From Bacillus sp. AFS059628 (GTDB lineage Bacteria; Bacillota; Bacilli; Bacillales; Bacillaceae_G): a DNA stretch of 64,000 nucleotides. A model generated the notes under the pieces. That model was not told the DNA's origin. It did no database searches and saw only the letters and a list, made by a program, of their open reading frames with translations. Of the stretch, positions 15,986 to 25,835 are shown piece by piece (the first letter of the stretch is position 1; each line of letters starts with the position of its first letter). The DNA lies in contig NZ_NVEC01000061.1 in the NCBI RefSeq assembly GCF_002571225.1, positions 77,160 to 141,159 of the forward strand. The letters are read 5' to 3'. The position numbers and the translations under genes are program-made.

Positions 15986-16035
15986 AAAAACATCTCAGAA
16001 ATTTATTGTACACTAAATTTCCGAGATGTTTTTTA
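15985..16035. terminator. Bidirectional terminator
   Basis: Long stem AAAAAACATCTC-GAAATTTA with its complement (arms 15985-16005 and 16014-16034, one mismatch), flanked by A and T runs. It lies between the SRPBCC gene and the convergent galU pseudogene. Confidence 0.85.
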
Positions 16036-16041
16036 TGAAAG

Positions 16042-16848
16042 TTAATTATTAACCATATCTTTTTTTAATAATTTCTCCATATAGCTTAATAATTCATTCT
16101 TTAACCCATCATGCTGTAATGCCATTTCAATTGTTGTTTGAATGAATCCAAGCTTCTCTCCAACGTCGTATCGCTTTCCTTCGAAATCATAAGCAAATAC
16201 TCTTTGTATCTCATTTAAGCGCTGAATAGCATCCGTCAACCGAATCTCGCCACCTGCTCCTGTTTGTTGATTCTCTAAGAGCGTAAAAATCTCAGGTGTT
16301 AATACATAGCGCCCCATAATTACTAAGTTAGATGGTGCTGTTCCTTGATCTGGTTTCTCTACAAACCTGCTAACCTGATAACTACGACCTTTTTGTACTA
16401 GTGGATCAATAATACCATAGCGATGTGTCTCCGTTTCCGGAACAGTTTGAACACCGATTACCGATGATTGTGTTGCCTCATATTGATCCATTAATTGGCG
16501 TAAGCATGGCGTTTCAGCTTGTACAATATCATCACCAAGTAAAACAGCAAATGGCTCATTACCAATAAACTTACGAGCACACCATACAGCATGACCTAAA
16601 CCTTTCGGCTCTTTTTTGACGAATATAGTGGATATTAATTTTAGAAAACTCTTGCACCTTCTTAAGGATTTCATGTTTACCCTTTTCTAGTAAGTTCTGT
16701 TCCAACTCAAAAGAATGGTCAAAGTGATCTTCGATAGCACGCTTTCCTTTTCCAGTTACAATAATAATATCTTCAATTCCGGATTCAATCGCTTCTTCTA
16801 AAATGTATTACTTTAGTTGCTGGTAAAATTATTTTTTACTGTTTTCAT
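16042..16848 (-). pseudogene. galU: UTP-glucose-1-phosphate uridylyltransferase pseudogene
   Basis: The minus strand carries a GalU homologue broken in at least two ways. From ATG 16848 the first codons (MKTVKN) run straight into fragments of the N-terminus. The nucleotide-binding Gly-rich loop and the PKEM segment have been removed by internal deletions, and stops follow. Downstream, [25 protein letters not shown] is readable in one frame up to about 16620. There an extra A in a run of six shifts the frame, and the rest ([14 protein letters not shown] to the C-terminus) reads in another. An ORF of 210 codons (16042-16674) survives, but it lacks the catalytic N-terminus. Intact GalU is about 290 aa. 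UDP-glucose must come from another gene copy. Confidence 0.85.
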
Positions 16849-17019
16849 TCCTACTCCATTCGTAGTTTATAACACGTATTTTTAATCATATTACTGCAAG
16901 TTATAATCTATATTTCAACTATTCTATTTTAAAAATTAAATATTCAAACTAAAAATCCCAATATACATTCAACATTTTAAGTTCCTTAGTTTTTATCAGC
17001 TACTTAACCATTCAAAATA

Positions 17020-17047
17020 AGAGTTATCTTTATAAAAAGATAACTCT
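17020..17047 (-). terminator. Terminator of the surface-polymer operon
   Basis: 12-bp perfect stem AGAGTTATCTTT / AAAGATAACTCT followed on the minus strand by TATTTT. It lies 17 bp beyond the tagH-like stop. Confidence 0.75.
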
Positions 17048-17063
17048 CCAACAAAGCCTGTTA

Positions 17064-18701
17064 CTATTGTTTTTTTACTATTGATATTGACTGAACCTCT
17101 TTATGTGTTTCATCGGAACGTGCGGAAATATAATAACTTTTAGTTTCATAAAAATAATTTTTTTCATTATCATTGTTCATCATTTCGGTACCTAATACTT
17201 CATGTAATTTTGCAAATGACATTGAAATATCTTGAAACACAACTTCAACAACTTTATCTTGTGAAATAACAAATTGAATATTTCCATCTTTAATAATTTT
17301 TTTCCCAACTTGATTCGGCAATGTAATTAAAGGGCTAGGGTATTCTACTTTTAGTTCATCAATTGCTTTCCCTAAATATCCTGAAGCAATTGCAACATTC
17401 GCACCGTATACACGCTTCAATAAATCGGTTAAATTTGTTAATTTTATATCTTCAGCCATTTCAGTTCCTAATTTAAATGGTTTCATATACTTTGTATTGA
17501 TCCATCCACTTTCACCATTTAATAGCTTAACTTCTAGCCATTCTTCATTTTTTTCTACGCTCTTATCCTTAGTATCTACACTAAAAATCTCACCAAAATT
17601 TGCTACACCTATTTTATCACTATTTATCTTCGCTTCTTTACGGATACTAATCCCATTACTCATTACAACGTACTTCTGTACCTTTTCTTTTTCGCTTATC
17701 TTATTTTCAGATACAGTCTTACTTGAAACAATTTTTTCTGCATTGGTTTCTGCCTTATTAGAAACTAACAACATATCCTTATAATAAATGCCTGCAGTAA
17801 TTCCAGCTACTATCACTGTTAAAACAATAGCAGGTATAACAATTTTTTTTCTCTTCGCTTTGACTTTACGGTAAGGCTTTCTTTTAATACTTGTAGAATT
17901 TTCTTGTAATAATCCGTGTTGACAATTCAATAACTCTTCTTCTTTTTGTTTTTCTCGTTCTTCTGCTGTCATTTGATTATATCTTCTTAAAAATCCTTCG
18001 TAATGCCCAACTACTTCATGTACATCCCCATACTCTTTAAATTGACCATAATGTAGCCAAAGAGCTTTTGTACAGAAGTTTTTCACTTGAGAAAGTGAAT
18101 GACTAATAAAAAAGATAGTCTTCCCTTGATCCTTAAATTCATTCATTTTATCTAAACATTTTTTAGTAAACGTTTGATCTCCAACAGATAAAGCCTCATC
18201 AATTACCAAAATATCAGGATTAATATGAACTGAAATCGCAAATCCAATTCTAGACTTCATCCCACTTGAATAAGTCTTCACTGGTTGATACATAAATTTT
18301 CCTATATCTGCAAACTCAATAACTTTTGGTGTAATCTCTTTAATTTGCTCTTTCGTAAGCCCCATCATTAAGCCTTTTAGCTCAATATTCTCAAGCCCCG
18401 TTAACTGTCCATTTAATCCTGAAGATATTGCAATTAATGTTGCTGATCCTTTAATAGTGACTTTTCCTTTATTAGGGATTGTCACCCCAGCAATTAAATT
18501 AGATAGGGTACTTTTCCCCGAACCGTTTAGCCCAACAATACCAACTATCTCCCCTTCTGGTACTTCAAAGGATACATTATTTAAAGCGTAATGGTATTCA
18601 CCATCTTGACTTTTAAAAAATAAATCTTTTAGCTTATCAGAGGGTTTTTTATACATTTTATACCTTTTTGTTACATGTTCGAATTTCACTTTATAATTCA
18701 T
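17064..18701 (-). CDS. tagH: Teichoic-acid type ABC exporter ATPase with SH3 domain (TagH-like)
   Basis: 545-aa fusion. Residues 1-240 are an ABC ATPase with Walker A GLNGSGKS (57-64), signature YSSGMKSRIG, Walker B DILVIDEALS and switch His FISHS, in the TagH/KpsT/RfbE exporter branch. A basic linker (KPYRKVKAKRKKI) leads to one membrane span (about 280-300), then a bacterial SH3 domain outside (NGISIRKEAKINSDKIG to SGWINTKYM) and a C-terminal domain. The same layout exists in B. subtilis TagH. With the neighbouring permease it flips the lipid-linked polymer across the membrane. I use ATG 18701, 8 nt after AAGGTGA; a GTG at 18713 abuts that site. Last gene of the operon. Confidence 0.88.
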   Translation of the reverse strand: MNYKVKFEHVTKRYKMYKKPSDKLKDLFFKSQDGEYHYALNNVSFEVPEGEIVGIVGLNGSGKSTLSNLIAGVTIPNKGKVTIKGSATLIAISSGLNGQLTGLENIELKGLMMGLTKEQIKEITPKVIEFADIGKFMYQPVKTYSSGMKSRIGFAISVHINPDILVIDEALSVGDQTFTKKCLDKMNEFKDQGKTIFFISHSLSQVKNFCTKALWLHYGQFKEYGDVHEVVGHYEGFLRRYNQMTAEEREKQKEEELLNCQHGLLQENSTSIKRKPYRKVKAKRKKIVIPAIVLTVIVAGITAGIYYKDMLLVSNKAETNAEKIVSSKTVSENKISEKEKVQKYVVMSNGISIRKEAKINSDKIGVANFGEIFSVDTKDKSVEKNEEWLEVKLLNGESGWINTKYMKPFKLGTEMAEDIKLTNLTDLLKRVYGANVAIASGYLGKAIDELKVEYPSPLITLPNQVGKKIIKDGNIQFVISQDKVVEVVFQDISMSFAKLHEVLGTEMMNNDNEKNYFYETKSYYISARSDETHKEVQSISIVKKQ

Positions 18702-18716
18702 TGAATCATTCACCTT

Positions 18717-19523
18717 TTATAAGTAGTCAACAAACTGCTTGCGGAACCTTATATGAAACATTGATCCAATCACAAACAAAATAATTGCGATTCCCCAGAA
18801 ATATAATGTATATAATGACCATATAAAACTAATATCACCATGTAATAATGAAAGTCTATAACCTTCTATCACATAATAAAATGGGTTTGCTTTCATTAAA
18901 AACGCAAAAGCACCACTCATATGTTCACTTGGTTTCCACAATACTGGTGTTAAATAAAATAACATCCTTGTAATTGATTGAATAAACAAATGTATATCTC
19001 TTGATATGGTAGAAACTGTAGAAGTAATAAAAGCTAACGCAATTAAGAAACAAAAAGTAGAAAATATGCAATATATCAAACCAATTATACTAAGAAAACT
19101 TAATCCTTTAGTACATACTATAATAATTAATAGCACACCTAGCAAAATCATGTGTGTATATAATTGCGATAATATAACATATGTTGGAATAACACTCAGC
19201 GGAAAATTCATTTTAGACACTGCATTAAGCTTAGCGTAAATAGAATTAGAGCCCTGAATAATTGAACTGTTAATAAAGAACCATGGAATAATACCACATA
19301 TCATCCAAACAAAGAAAGGAACCCCTTCTACAGGTGCCCCGCCCCTTATGCCTAGACCAAAGACTAACCAATAAACTAAAATTTGTGTTAATGGATTTAA
19401 AAATACCCATATAACTCCTAACGTACTTGCCGCATATTGTTGCTTGAGTTCATACAAAGAAAGCCTTCCCATCAAATAGATGCTATCTAATTGTTCACGA
19501 ATAACACTTTTTATTGCTTTCAT
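18717..19523 (-). CDS. tagG: Teichoic-acid type ABC exporter permease (TagG-like)
   Basis: 268-aa ABC-2 permease with six predicted spans. It begins LYELKQQYAASTLGVIWVFLNPL, the standard amphipathic entry helix of polysaccharide/teichoate exporters, and ends with HIRFRKQFVDYL. It pairs with the TagH-like ATPase to move undecaprenyl-linked polymer to the outer face. It overlaps the upstream dehydrogenase by 4 bp and is followed by the ATPase after 15 bp, so the export module is co-translated with the last biosynthetic gene. Confidence 0.88.
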   Translation of the reverse strand: MKAIKSVIREQLDSIYLMGRLSLYELKQQYAASTLGVIWVFLNPLTQILVYWLVFGLGIRGGAPVEGVPFFVWMICGIIPWFFINSSIIQGSNSIYAKLNAVSKMNFPLSVIPTYVILSQLYTHMILLGVLLIIIVCTKGLSFLSIIGLIYCIFSTFCFLIALAFITSTVSTISRDIHLFIQSITRMLFYLTPVLWKPSEHMSGAFAFLMKANPFYYVIEGYRLSLLHGDISFIWSLYTLYFWGIAIILFVIGSMFHIRFRKQFVDYL

Positions 19524-20803
19524 ACAACAACCTCATTTTCCTGTAACACCTTATATATATTACCAAAGTTAACAATCTCCATATTACTATCAGGATTTTC
19601 TACTATAAAGTTACGAGTATCAAAAAGAAGTGGTTGTCTCATTTTGGAAGCTAATTTATTATAGTCCATACTACTAAACTCACTATGATCAGCTAATACA
19701 AGAAGTAAATCCGCTGCCTCCAAGGCCTCTTCTGCTGATAGTGTTTTAAAGAAATTTGTTCGAATGTATGGATCATGAATTGTAACTTCGTATCCTTGTT
19801 CATGAAGCAAGTTTATAACTTCTAGTGCCGGACTCTCCCTCATATCATCTGTATTTCCCTTATAAGTTACGCCAAATACGGCAACTTTTGGTTTTTCAAT
19901 TCCTTTAAGTAATTTCCTAACATTCTCCATAACATATGAAGGCATAGAAATATTTGTATCTCGGGACATTCGAATAATATTTGTCAGTTCTGGTGCTTTT
20001 GCTACAATAAAATATGGATCAATAGCTAAACAATGTCCTCCTACTCCAGGGCCTGGTCGGTGTAAATTTACACGTGGATGCTTATTCGCCATTTCAATAA
20101 CATCTAATACATTTATCTCTAAATTATTACATACCTTGGCCAATTCATTTGACAATGCAATATTAACATCACGGAATGTATTTTCCATTAACTTAGACAT
20201 CTCTGCTGTTTTTGCATCTGTCTCTACTATTTCTCCTTTTACAAATATACCGTATACTTGAGCAGCTCTCTTAGCACAAGCTGGGGTTACTCCACCTACA
20301 ATTCTATTATTATAAACAATTTCATGCATAATTTTCCCTGGTAACACACGCTCTGGACAATGTACTAAAAAGATATCTTTACCTACTTCAAATCCAGCTT
20401 CTTCAACCAAAGGTTTTACATAATCATCCATACTACGCGGGGCAATTGTTGACTCCACAATTAATATATTCCCTTTTTTAATGTAAGGAATAATTTTTTT
20501 TACTGCCGTTAAAACTCCCGTCAAATCACATGATTTATGTTCATCTTTTTGATTAGGCGTTGGGACAGCAACAATAAAAACATCTGCTACTTCCGGTGTA
20601 GGGGAGGCACGCAACATCTCTGTATTTACCGCCTCTTTTACAACCTTCTCGAGTTCTGGCTCTTCAATATGGGCTTCTCCTCGATTTAATTTATCTACAA
20701 CATCTGAATTAATATCAACCCCCACTACTTCAACGCCATGTTTCGCAAACATGGCGGAAGTAGGGAGACCAATATACCCTAATCCTATTACACAAATCTT
20801 CAC
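19520..20803 (-). CDS. Nucleotide-sugar dehydrogenase, UDP-ManNAc dehydrogenase type
   Basis: 427-aa NAD-dependent dehydrogenase that oxidises the C6 of a UDP-sugar to the uronic acid. N-terminal Rossmann motif GLGYIGLPTSAMFAKHG, the catalytic region HRPGPGVGGHCLAIDPYF with the active Cys, and a C-terminal UDP-binding domain (FGVTYKGNTDDMRESPALEV). The VHCPERVLPGK and PGVGGHCLAIDP pattern is that of the WecC branch (UDP-ManNAc to UDP-ManNAcA) rather than UDP-glucose dehydrogenases; the exact sugar is inferred. No UDP-GlcNAc 2-epimerase lies in the window, so the substrate must be supplied from elsewhere. It suggests an acidic sugar in the polymer. Confidence 0.85.
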   Translation of the reverse strand: MKICVIGLGYIGLPTSAMFAKHGVEVVGVDINSDVVDKLNRGEAHIEEPELEKVVKEAVNTEMLRASPTPEVADVFIVAVPTPNQKDEHKSCDLTGVLTAVKKIIPYIKKGNILIVESTIAPRSMDDYVKPLVEEAGFEVGKDIFLVHCPERVLPGKIMHEIVYNNRIVGGVTPACAKRAAQVYGIFVKGEIVETDAKTAEMSKLMENTFRDVNIALSNELAKVCNNLEINVLDVIEMANKHPRVNLHRPGPGVGGHCLAIDPYFIVAKAPELTNIIRMSRDTNISMPSYVMENVRKLLKGIEKPKVAVFGVTYKGNTDDMRESPALEVINLLHEQGYEVTIHDPYIRTNFFKTLSAEEALEAADLLLVLADHSEFSSMDYNKLASKMRQPLLFDTRNFIVENPDSNMEIVNFGNIYKVLQENEVVV

Positions 20804-20806
20804 AAA

Positions 20807-23800
20807 TTATCGACTCCCACTAACAAAATTCACAAGTCTATCACAGTTACGTCCATCATCATATTTAATATATTTCTTCTTATTGATTCTCTTGAGTTTT
20901 CTCTGTTTAACCAGATATGATTCCACGGCATAAATTACATCGTCTTCTGAATAAGATACATATCCTGGTAATAATTTCTCAATATTTTCTTGAGATATTG
21001 GTGTGTTATTTTGAAACAAATAATTAATGATTGGTTTCTCTAAATATACAAAGTCAAAGGAAATACTTGAATAGTCTGTAAGCATCATAGAACTTCTCTC
21101 AATTAATTGTCTTACATTCACCTTATTGAAGTCATGGATTTCAACATTTGGTGAGGATTTTAACTTCTCTACTATACCTAAGGTGTCTTTTTCTAAAAGT
21201 TGGCATGTTCTAGGATGTAAACATACATCTAGTATGATATTGTTTCTTTCCAGGACCTCTATAAATTTATTATTATTCAATAAAGATTGGATGGTCTTGA
21301 AATATTTACTTTCCATTAAGTGATCTAAGTTTTGTATGTTTTTACGCCAAGTAAATGTCATCATAATACGTTTTTCTTTTTCTTTATTTTTTAACGTATC
21401 AAATCTAGGAAGCCCATAATTCAAAATTTCCTCATTATTGTAACCAAAATGATTCTTAATAATTTGTTCCTCTAAATTACTACTTGTCAAGATATAGTCC
21501 GCTAAGTCTTTATTAGAATGATATACATTCTCCACTCGTCCAGGGAGAATAATACCATGTTGAATAAATACACGTTTGGCTTTCCTTAAATGCTTAATAT
21601 TTGATGGTAACAATATATTTACATTATCACTACTAAATATATACTTTGCATTCATTGAATAGATAATATGCTTTAGACTATAGAATGGGATAACATGCCC
21701 AAGTCTTTTAACTTTATCATAGTCAGGATATTTTTTATCAATTAAATAATATACATCCTTATTAGGGTATTTTTCTCTACAATGTTTAAAGAACCAATAT
21801 CCGGTGTCATTTGCAGAATTACCCATTTTTTCACCAACTAACCAAATTTCTTTTTTATGAAGCAATAAATTTGAAAGATCCTCCGTTATTACTCCTAATA
21901 GCAATTTTAATTTCTTAGACTTACTAATATAATTATTATTTTTAATTTGCTTTATTGAATATTGTTTTTTCCTTATATTAGACGCCAATTTCCTTTTTAA
22001 GTACTCCCACTTACTATTAAACTTCTTGTAATTTAAAGCCAGCTTACTCCTAGTTTTCACAATAGGAATAATTTCAAATCTATTCTTTCCATTTTCTACA
22101 AAATGATTATTTGCCTTATAAATAAAATTATTATTCATTCCTCCAAGTGCGGCACTTTTTAACTCCCCCAGAAATTCAGTCTCAATAAAGAAATCATATC
22201 CACCTGGTTCGATACTTTCATCGAATTTAATTATAACTTCATAACCACTATGACCGTATTTAAAACGTGCTGAAGAAAATTTATTATTATATGAATAAGT
22301 TGGTGTAAAGCGATATTCCCTCTTACTCTCTCTATGCTTCATCAGAATAGTGTGTTTAATATCTTTTTTATTTGTGATTGAAATATTTTTAAGATATGCT
22401 AATCCTTTTAAAACCAATTCATTATCGACAAATTTAATATCAATTAATCGATTCACTAACTTAGTAGACTCAAAGAGATGTGTAATATCAATTAAAATTT
22501 CTTTCTTTTTATACATAAAGGAAAAATATACATTATTGTTACGTTTTAAGGTCTTAAAAGGAAATTGATCTATATAGTCATACATCATAACCTTATTAAG
22601 TAATTGTGATAAAGTTATTAACTCCCCATACTTTTCATTTATCAGAAGCGATAATTTAACATAATTTATAATAGAAAAGATTTTTATTCTTTCTTGATCA
22701 AAGTTCTTGCTAAATAAAGTATTCTTTATTATCTTTAGCGCTTGAATTTGTTCATTTTCAGGATAATCTAGAATATTAGCAATATGTTGATTCGCTTCCA
22801 ACATTCTATAATATTGAATATCATCATGAAATCTCCCTAACCTAGCAATAGAAAAACGATTCTTATCGATAATCGAATCGACAGTTGTTAAAGCTATTTG
22901 TAGATCTAGTAGGTTTTTTATTGTCTTCTGTTGTGTAGTAGATTCATTATCAGTTTCACGCCTACCACGATAATAATATACAAAATCCTCAATTAAAATA
23001 GTTTTTCTAGAATCAAAAAAGCTTTCAATAGCAAATAGGAAATCTTCTCCATATCTAATGTGTTTATTGAATTTAGTTCTTTGGATTAATTCTGCTCTAT
23101 AAAATTTAGCACATGAACTTGGGAATAAATATAGAATTGGATTATGCTTAATATGTGTTTCTTTATATCCTTTAATACTATTTTCATATTTATATCTCTC
23201 GGCAAATCTTGGATTCACTTTGGAAGATTCAAAGAATGACTCACCTACAAAGGACATCATTTTACCCACCACTAAATCTGCTTTTTGTTCTTCAGCATAT
23301 GAGTACATTTTCTCACAAGCATCCTTTGCTAAATAATCATCCCCATCTAAAAATGTAATATATTTTGCCTCAGCTAAACTAATACCTATATTTCTTGGTT
23401 CTGATGGACTCCCCGTATTCTCCAAAAAACACCACTTGATATTTTTATGTTTATTTGCCAAATCTCTAATGATATCTTGTGTGTTGTCTGTTGATCCATC
23501 ATCAACTACCACAACCTGTACATTTTCAAGTGTCTGTTTTAGTGCGGATTGAATAGCTTGTCCAATATAATTTTCAACATTATAACTAGCGATAACAACC
23601 GCAGCATTATATTTATACTCTCTTTCTTGGTATAAACATTGAATTTCTTTTACAAGCCTTTGAATATACTTCTCATTTTTTTTTGCAGGATTTAAAACCT
23701 TGATTAAAGACATGTCAGAATAATTTTCTTCTTTAATACTAATTACTTTAGCATTATGAATATTTTCTTTTAAATATTTGTAATACCCATTTAGTTTCTC

Positions 23801-24346
23801 ATTCCACGCTCTAATTTCATTAATATTTTTAAATTCCTTGAATTCTCCATCTTTTAAATACCGTTCTGATAGATACATTTCATGAATAATTACCTTATTA
23901 GTAAAATGACTATTTAAAAGCTTTACAAATTTATCACAATATTTTTTCCAAATACTAAACTCAACATTTGAAACGACACTAGAAGCTGGTTGTATTTTTG
24001 AATATAAATTGCTGTCTCTTAATAACCAACTATCCGCAATCATAGTATCTTTATATTTCAGTAAGTTATATCGCTCATCTAATAAATCAATAACAATATA
24101 ATCGTTTTTTCTGCCTAACTGTTCTATATCCTCTACAACCTTCTTATTAAGTTCATTAGCTAGAATAACTTGTTTGTTATATACTGCTGGTTGTATTTTT
24201 TTAGAATCAATGTTCAACGATGGGGACATTATATCTATAATAGAACCTAGTGTATAATCAATATCAACATATAACTTTTCATTTGATACCATACTTAAAA
24301 TTGTTCCTGTTTCATAACCAAGAGAAATAATATTCATTCTGCTCAC
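20807..24346 (-). CDS. Trimodular polymerase: DUF6270-like, GT2, CDP-glycerol glycerophosphotransferase
   Basis: 1179-aa protein with three parts. Residues 1-235 are homologous by eye to the two DUF6270-like domains of the next gene upstream (YIVIDLLDERYNLLKY, IIHEMYLSERYLKDGE), but lack the GSC-S motif and the final Asp/His. Residues 248-460 are a GT2 glycosyltransferase (VVIASYNVENYIGQAI, VVVDDGSTDN, FLDGDDY). After a linker, residues about 820-1170 are a TagB/TagF-type CDP-glycerol glycerophosphotransferase (FIQHGIILPG, CLHPRT, LTDYSSISFDFVYLEKP). It probably adds a sugar and then glycerophosphate to a membrane-bound acceptor, building a sugar-glycerophosphate repeat. AT-rich codons suggest a horizontally acquired locus. 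Confidence 0.8.
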   Translation of the reverse strand: MSRMNIISLGYETGTILSMVSNEKLYVDIDYTLGSIIDIMSPSLNIDSKKIQPAVYNKQVILANELNKKVVEDIEQLGRKNDYIVIDLLDERYNLLKYKDTMIADSWLLRDSNLYSKIQPASSVVSNVEFSIWKKYCDKFVKLLNSHFTNKVIIHEMYLSERYLKDGEFKEFKNINEIRAWNEKLNGYYKYLKENIHNAKVISIKEENYSDMSLIKVLNPAKKNEKYIQRLVKEIQCLYQEREYKYNAAVVIASYNVENYIGQAIQSALKQTLENVQVVVVDDGSTDNTQDIIRDLANKHKNIKWCFLENTGSPSEPRNIGISLAEAKYITFLDGDDYLAKDACEKMYSYAEEQKADLVVGKMMSFVGESFFESSKVNPRFAERYKYENSIKGYKETHIKHNPILYLFPSSCAKFYRAELIQRTKFNKHIRYGEDFLFAIESFFDSRKTILIEDFVYYYRGRRETDNESTTQQKTIKNLLDLQIALTTVDSIIDKNRFSIARLGRFHDDIQYYRMLEANQHIANILDYPENEQIQALKIIKNTLFSKNFDQERIKIFSIINYVKLSLLINEKYGELITLSQLLNKVMMYDYIDQFPFKTLKRNNNVYFSFMYKKKEILIDITHLFESTKLVNRLIDIKFVDNELVLKGLAYLKNISITNKKDIKHTILMKHRESKREYRFTPTYSYNNKFSSARFKYGHSGYEVIIKFDESIEPGGYDFFIETEFLGELKSAALGGMNNNFIYKANNHFVENGKNRFEIIPIVKTRSKLALNYKKFNSKWEYLKRKLASNIRKKQYSIKQIKNNNYISKSKKLKLLLGVITEDLSNLLLHKKEIWLVGEKMGNSANDTGYWFFKHCREKYPNKDVYYLIDKKYPDYDKVKRLGHVIPFYSLKHIIYSMNAKYIFSSDNVNILLPSNIKHLRKAKRVFIQHGIILPGRVENVYHSNKDLADYILTSSNLEEQIIKNHFGYNNEEILNYGLPRFDTLKNKEKEKRIMMTFTWRKNIQNLDHLMESKYFKTIQSLLNNNKFIEVLERNNIILDVCLHPRTCQLLEKDTLGIVEKLKSSPNVEIHDFNKVNVRQLIERSSMMLTDYSSISFDFVYLEKPIINYLFQNNTPISQENIEKLLPGYVSYSEDDVIYAVESYLVKQRKLKRINKKKYIKYDDGRNCDRLVNFVSGSR

Positions 24347-24359
24347 CTTCCAACCGTTT

Positions 24360-25835
24360 CTAATCTGTAATTTTCCCTATTTGTCTTTCTAACTCTAAGT
24401 AATATTTATCATTAAAATGATATGGGAAGCACCCCCATAAATGTTTTGAGTCGCAGTAGAAATAGTTCTCTTCCCTCGGCTTAATTACATTTATCCCCTC
24501 AAAATTTTCTTTAAAATATTGATAATAGTGGGCTAATAGCTTATTGAATTTACAAATATAATCTTGGTTTTCAAATAAATACATCTGATTATCCTTTAAA
24601 TAGGAATTTACCATTTGTACTTCATTTAAAATAATTTGCTCTGGACGGAAGTATTTTTTCAATTCCTCAATAAAATTGAAACAGTTTTCTTCCCAGATCT
24701 TTGTTACCTCCGCCTCAAATCTATCTAATATAGTCACATTAAATTCCTTTTGCAAATTTGATTCTCTATACTCCCAACTTCTGGTGAAATATGTATTTTG
24801 ATACTTTAAAATATCAAAACGTTCTTCCATAAAGTCTATTACCAAATAATCTGTCTTCTTAGCAATATCTTTTAAATTTTTTATAAAAGTTTTGTCTAGG
24901 TCCCTATGTAGTGCTTTTCTTCTAAAAGCACTAATCAAAGATATTTGGTCCTCCTTATATGATATTTCTTTTGCTGTTACACTAGCCAAACTACTCCGAG
25001 CATAGTAATCTATTATTTCATATTTCAGATGACCATTATGCTCCTCATATACTCTAAAAATATCCCTGGAATCACAGCTACCAAATATCAATATTTTATT
25101 TTTTAAACTTTCATTTCTATATTCCGGTTGTTTTATAGCAAATTCATTCCATAAAGCTCCATACAGACGTTCATAATAATTGGCACTTAATAAATGTGGT
25201 CTTAATAAATACTTATGATTAGCATCCGCATAGTTCTGATCTATTTTTATAATATTAATCCCTTCAAAATTCGTTTTAAAAAATTCATACTTTCCCTTTA
25301 AAACTTCGTTAATTTTTTTAATCTCTTCCGAATTAGAAAACTCTAATAATTCCCCATCCTTTATATATTTTTCTGCCAAATACAGTTCATGAAGAATAAC
25401 CTTTTCATTAGGAATTAACTTTTTCAATCTATCTATCAGTAATAAACATGCGCTATACCATGCTTCATTAAGTTCGTTTTGATAAACTTCATTATCCTTT
25501 AAAAGATTCATTAATGAACTACCTTGAACATCATAATTTAAAGTAATAAAACTACTATCTTTTTTTACTGAACTATACGTTTCATCCAAAAAGTCTATGA
25601 TAATATATTCACTCTCTTTCGCCTTCTCAGATAAGCGTTTTAAATAATCTTTTTTTAATTGTTCTAAGGTATAATGATTTAAATTTATTGTATCTTGTTG
25701 CTCTAATCCTTTAATGGGTTTAGACATTAAACTCATTATATTTGTTTTACATATGCTATCAATTAAAGATATACCTGGTTTTTTATATAGATCGAACAAC
25801 AACCGGCTTCCTGTTCCGATAGTGATGACTTTCAT
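24360..25835 (-). CDS. Tandem DUF6270-like (SGNH-related) protein
   Basis: 491-aa soluble protein made of two homologous halves (about 1-235 and 245-491). Both carry a YxxIDFxxE strand, a (I/L)xE...YxKD block, a YYxFFKxNFEGINxIK strand and an NY-D--H ending. The second half has the diagnostic FGSCDSRD near residue 251 and D-SKH near its end, which look like SGNH-hydrolase blocks I and V. The first half has GTGSR instead of GSCDSRD but keeps a DANH ending. I assign DUF6270 from this motif. Its place between two polymerases implies modification of the polymer or its precursor (for example acyl transfer or removal), but no reaction is established. Stop and start overlap the upstream gene by 4 bp. 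Confidence 0.65.
   Translation of the reverse strand: MKVITIGTGSRLLFDLYKKPGISLIDSICKTNIMSLMSKPIKGLEQQDTINLNHYTLEQLKKDYLKRLSEKAKESEYIIIDFLDETYSSVKKDSSFITLNYDVQGSSLMNLLKDNEVYQNELNEAWYSACLLLIDRLKKLIPNEKVILHELYLAEKYIKDGELLEFSNSEEIKKINEVLKGKYEFFKTNFEGINIIKIDQNYADANHKYLLRPHLLSANYYERLYGALWNEFAIKQPEYRNESLKNKILIFGSCDSRDIFRVYEEHNGHLKYEIIDYYARSSLASVTAKEISYKEDQISLISAFRRKALHRDLDKTFIKNLKDIAKKTDYLVIDFMEERFDILKYQNTYFTRSWEYRESNLQKEFNVTILDRFEAEVTKIWEENCFNFIEELKKYFRPEQIILNEVQMVNSYLKDNQMYLFENQDYICKFNKLLAHYYQYFKENFEGINVIKPREENYFYCDSKHLWGCFPYHFNDKYYLELERQIGKITD

Noticed and set aside
16042-16674. Calling the 210-codon frame a functional short nucleotidyltransferase
   Set aside because: It lacks the catalytic N-terminal loop and its first residues are out-of-frame translation of the galU sequence upstream of a frameshift.
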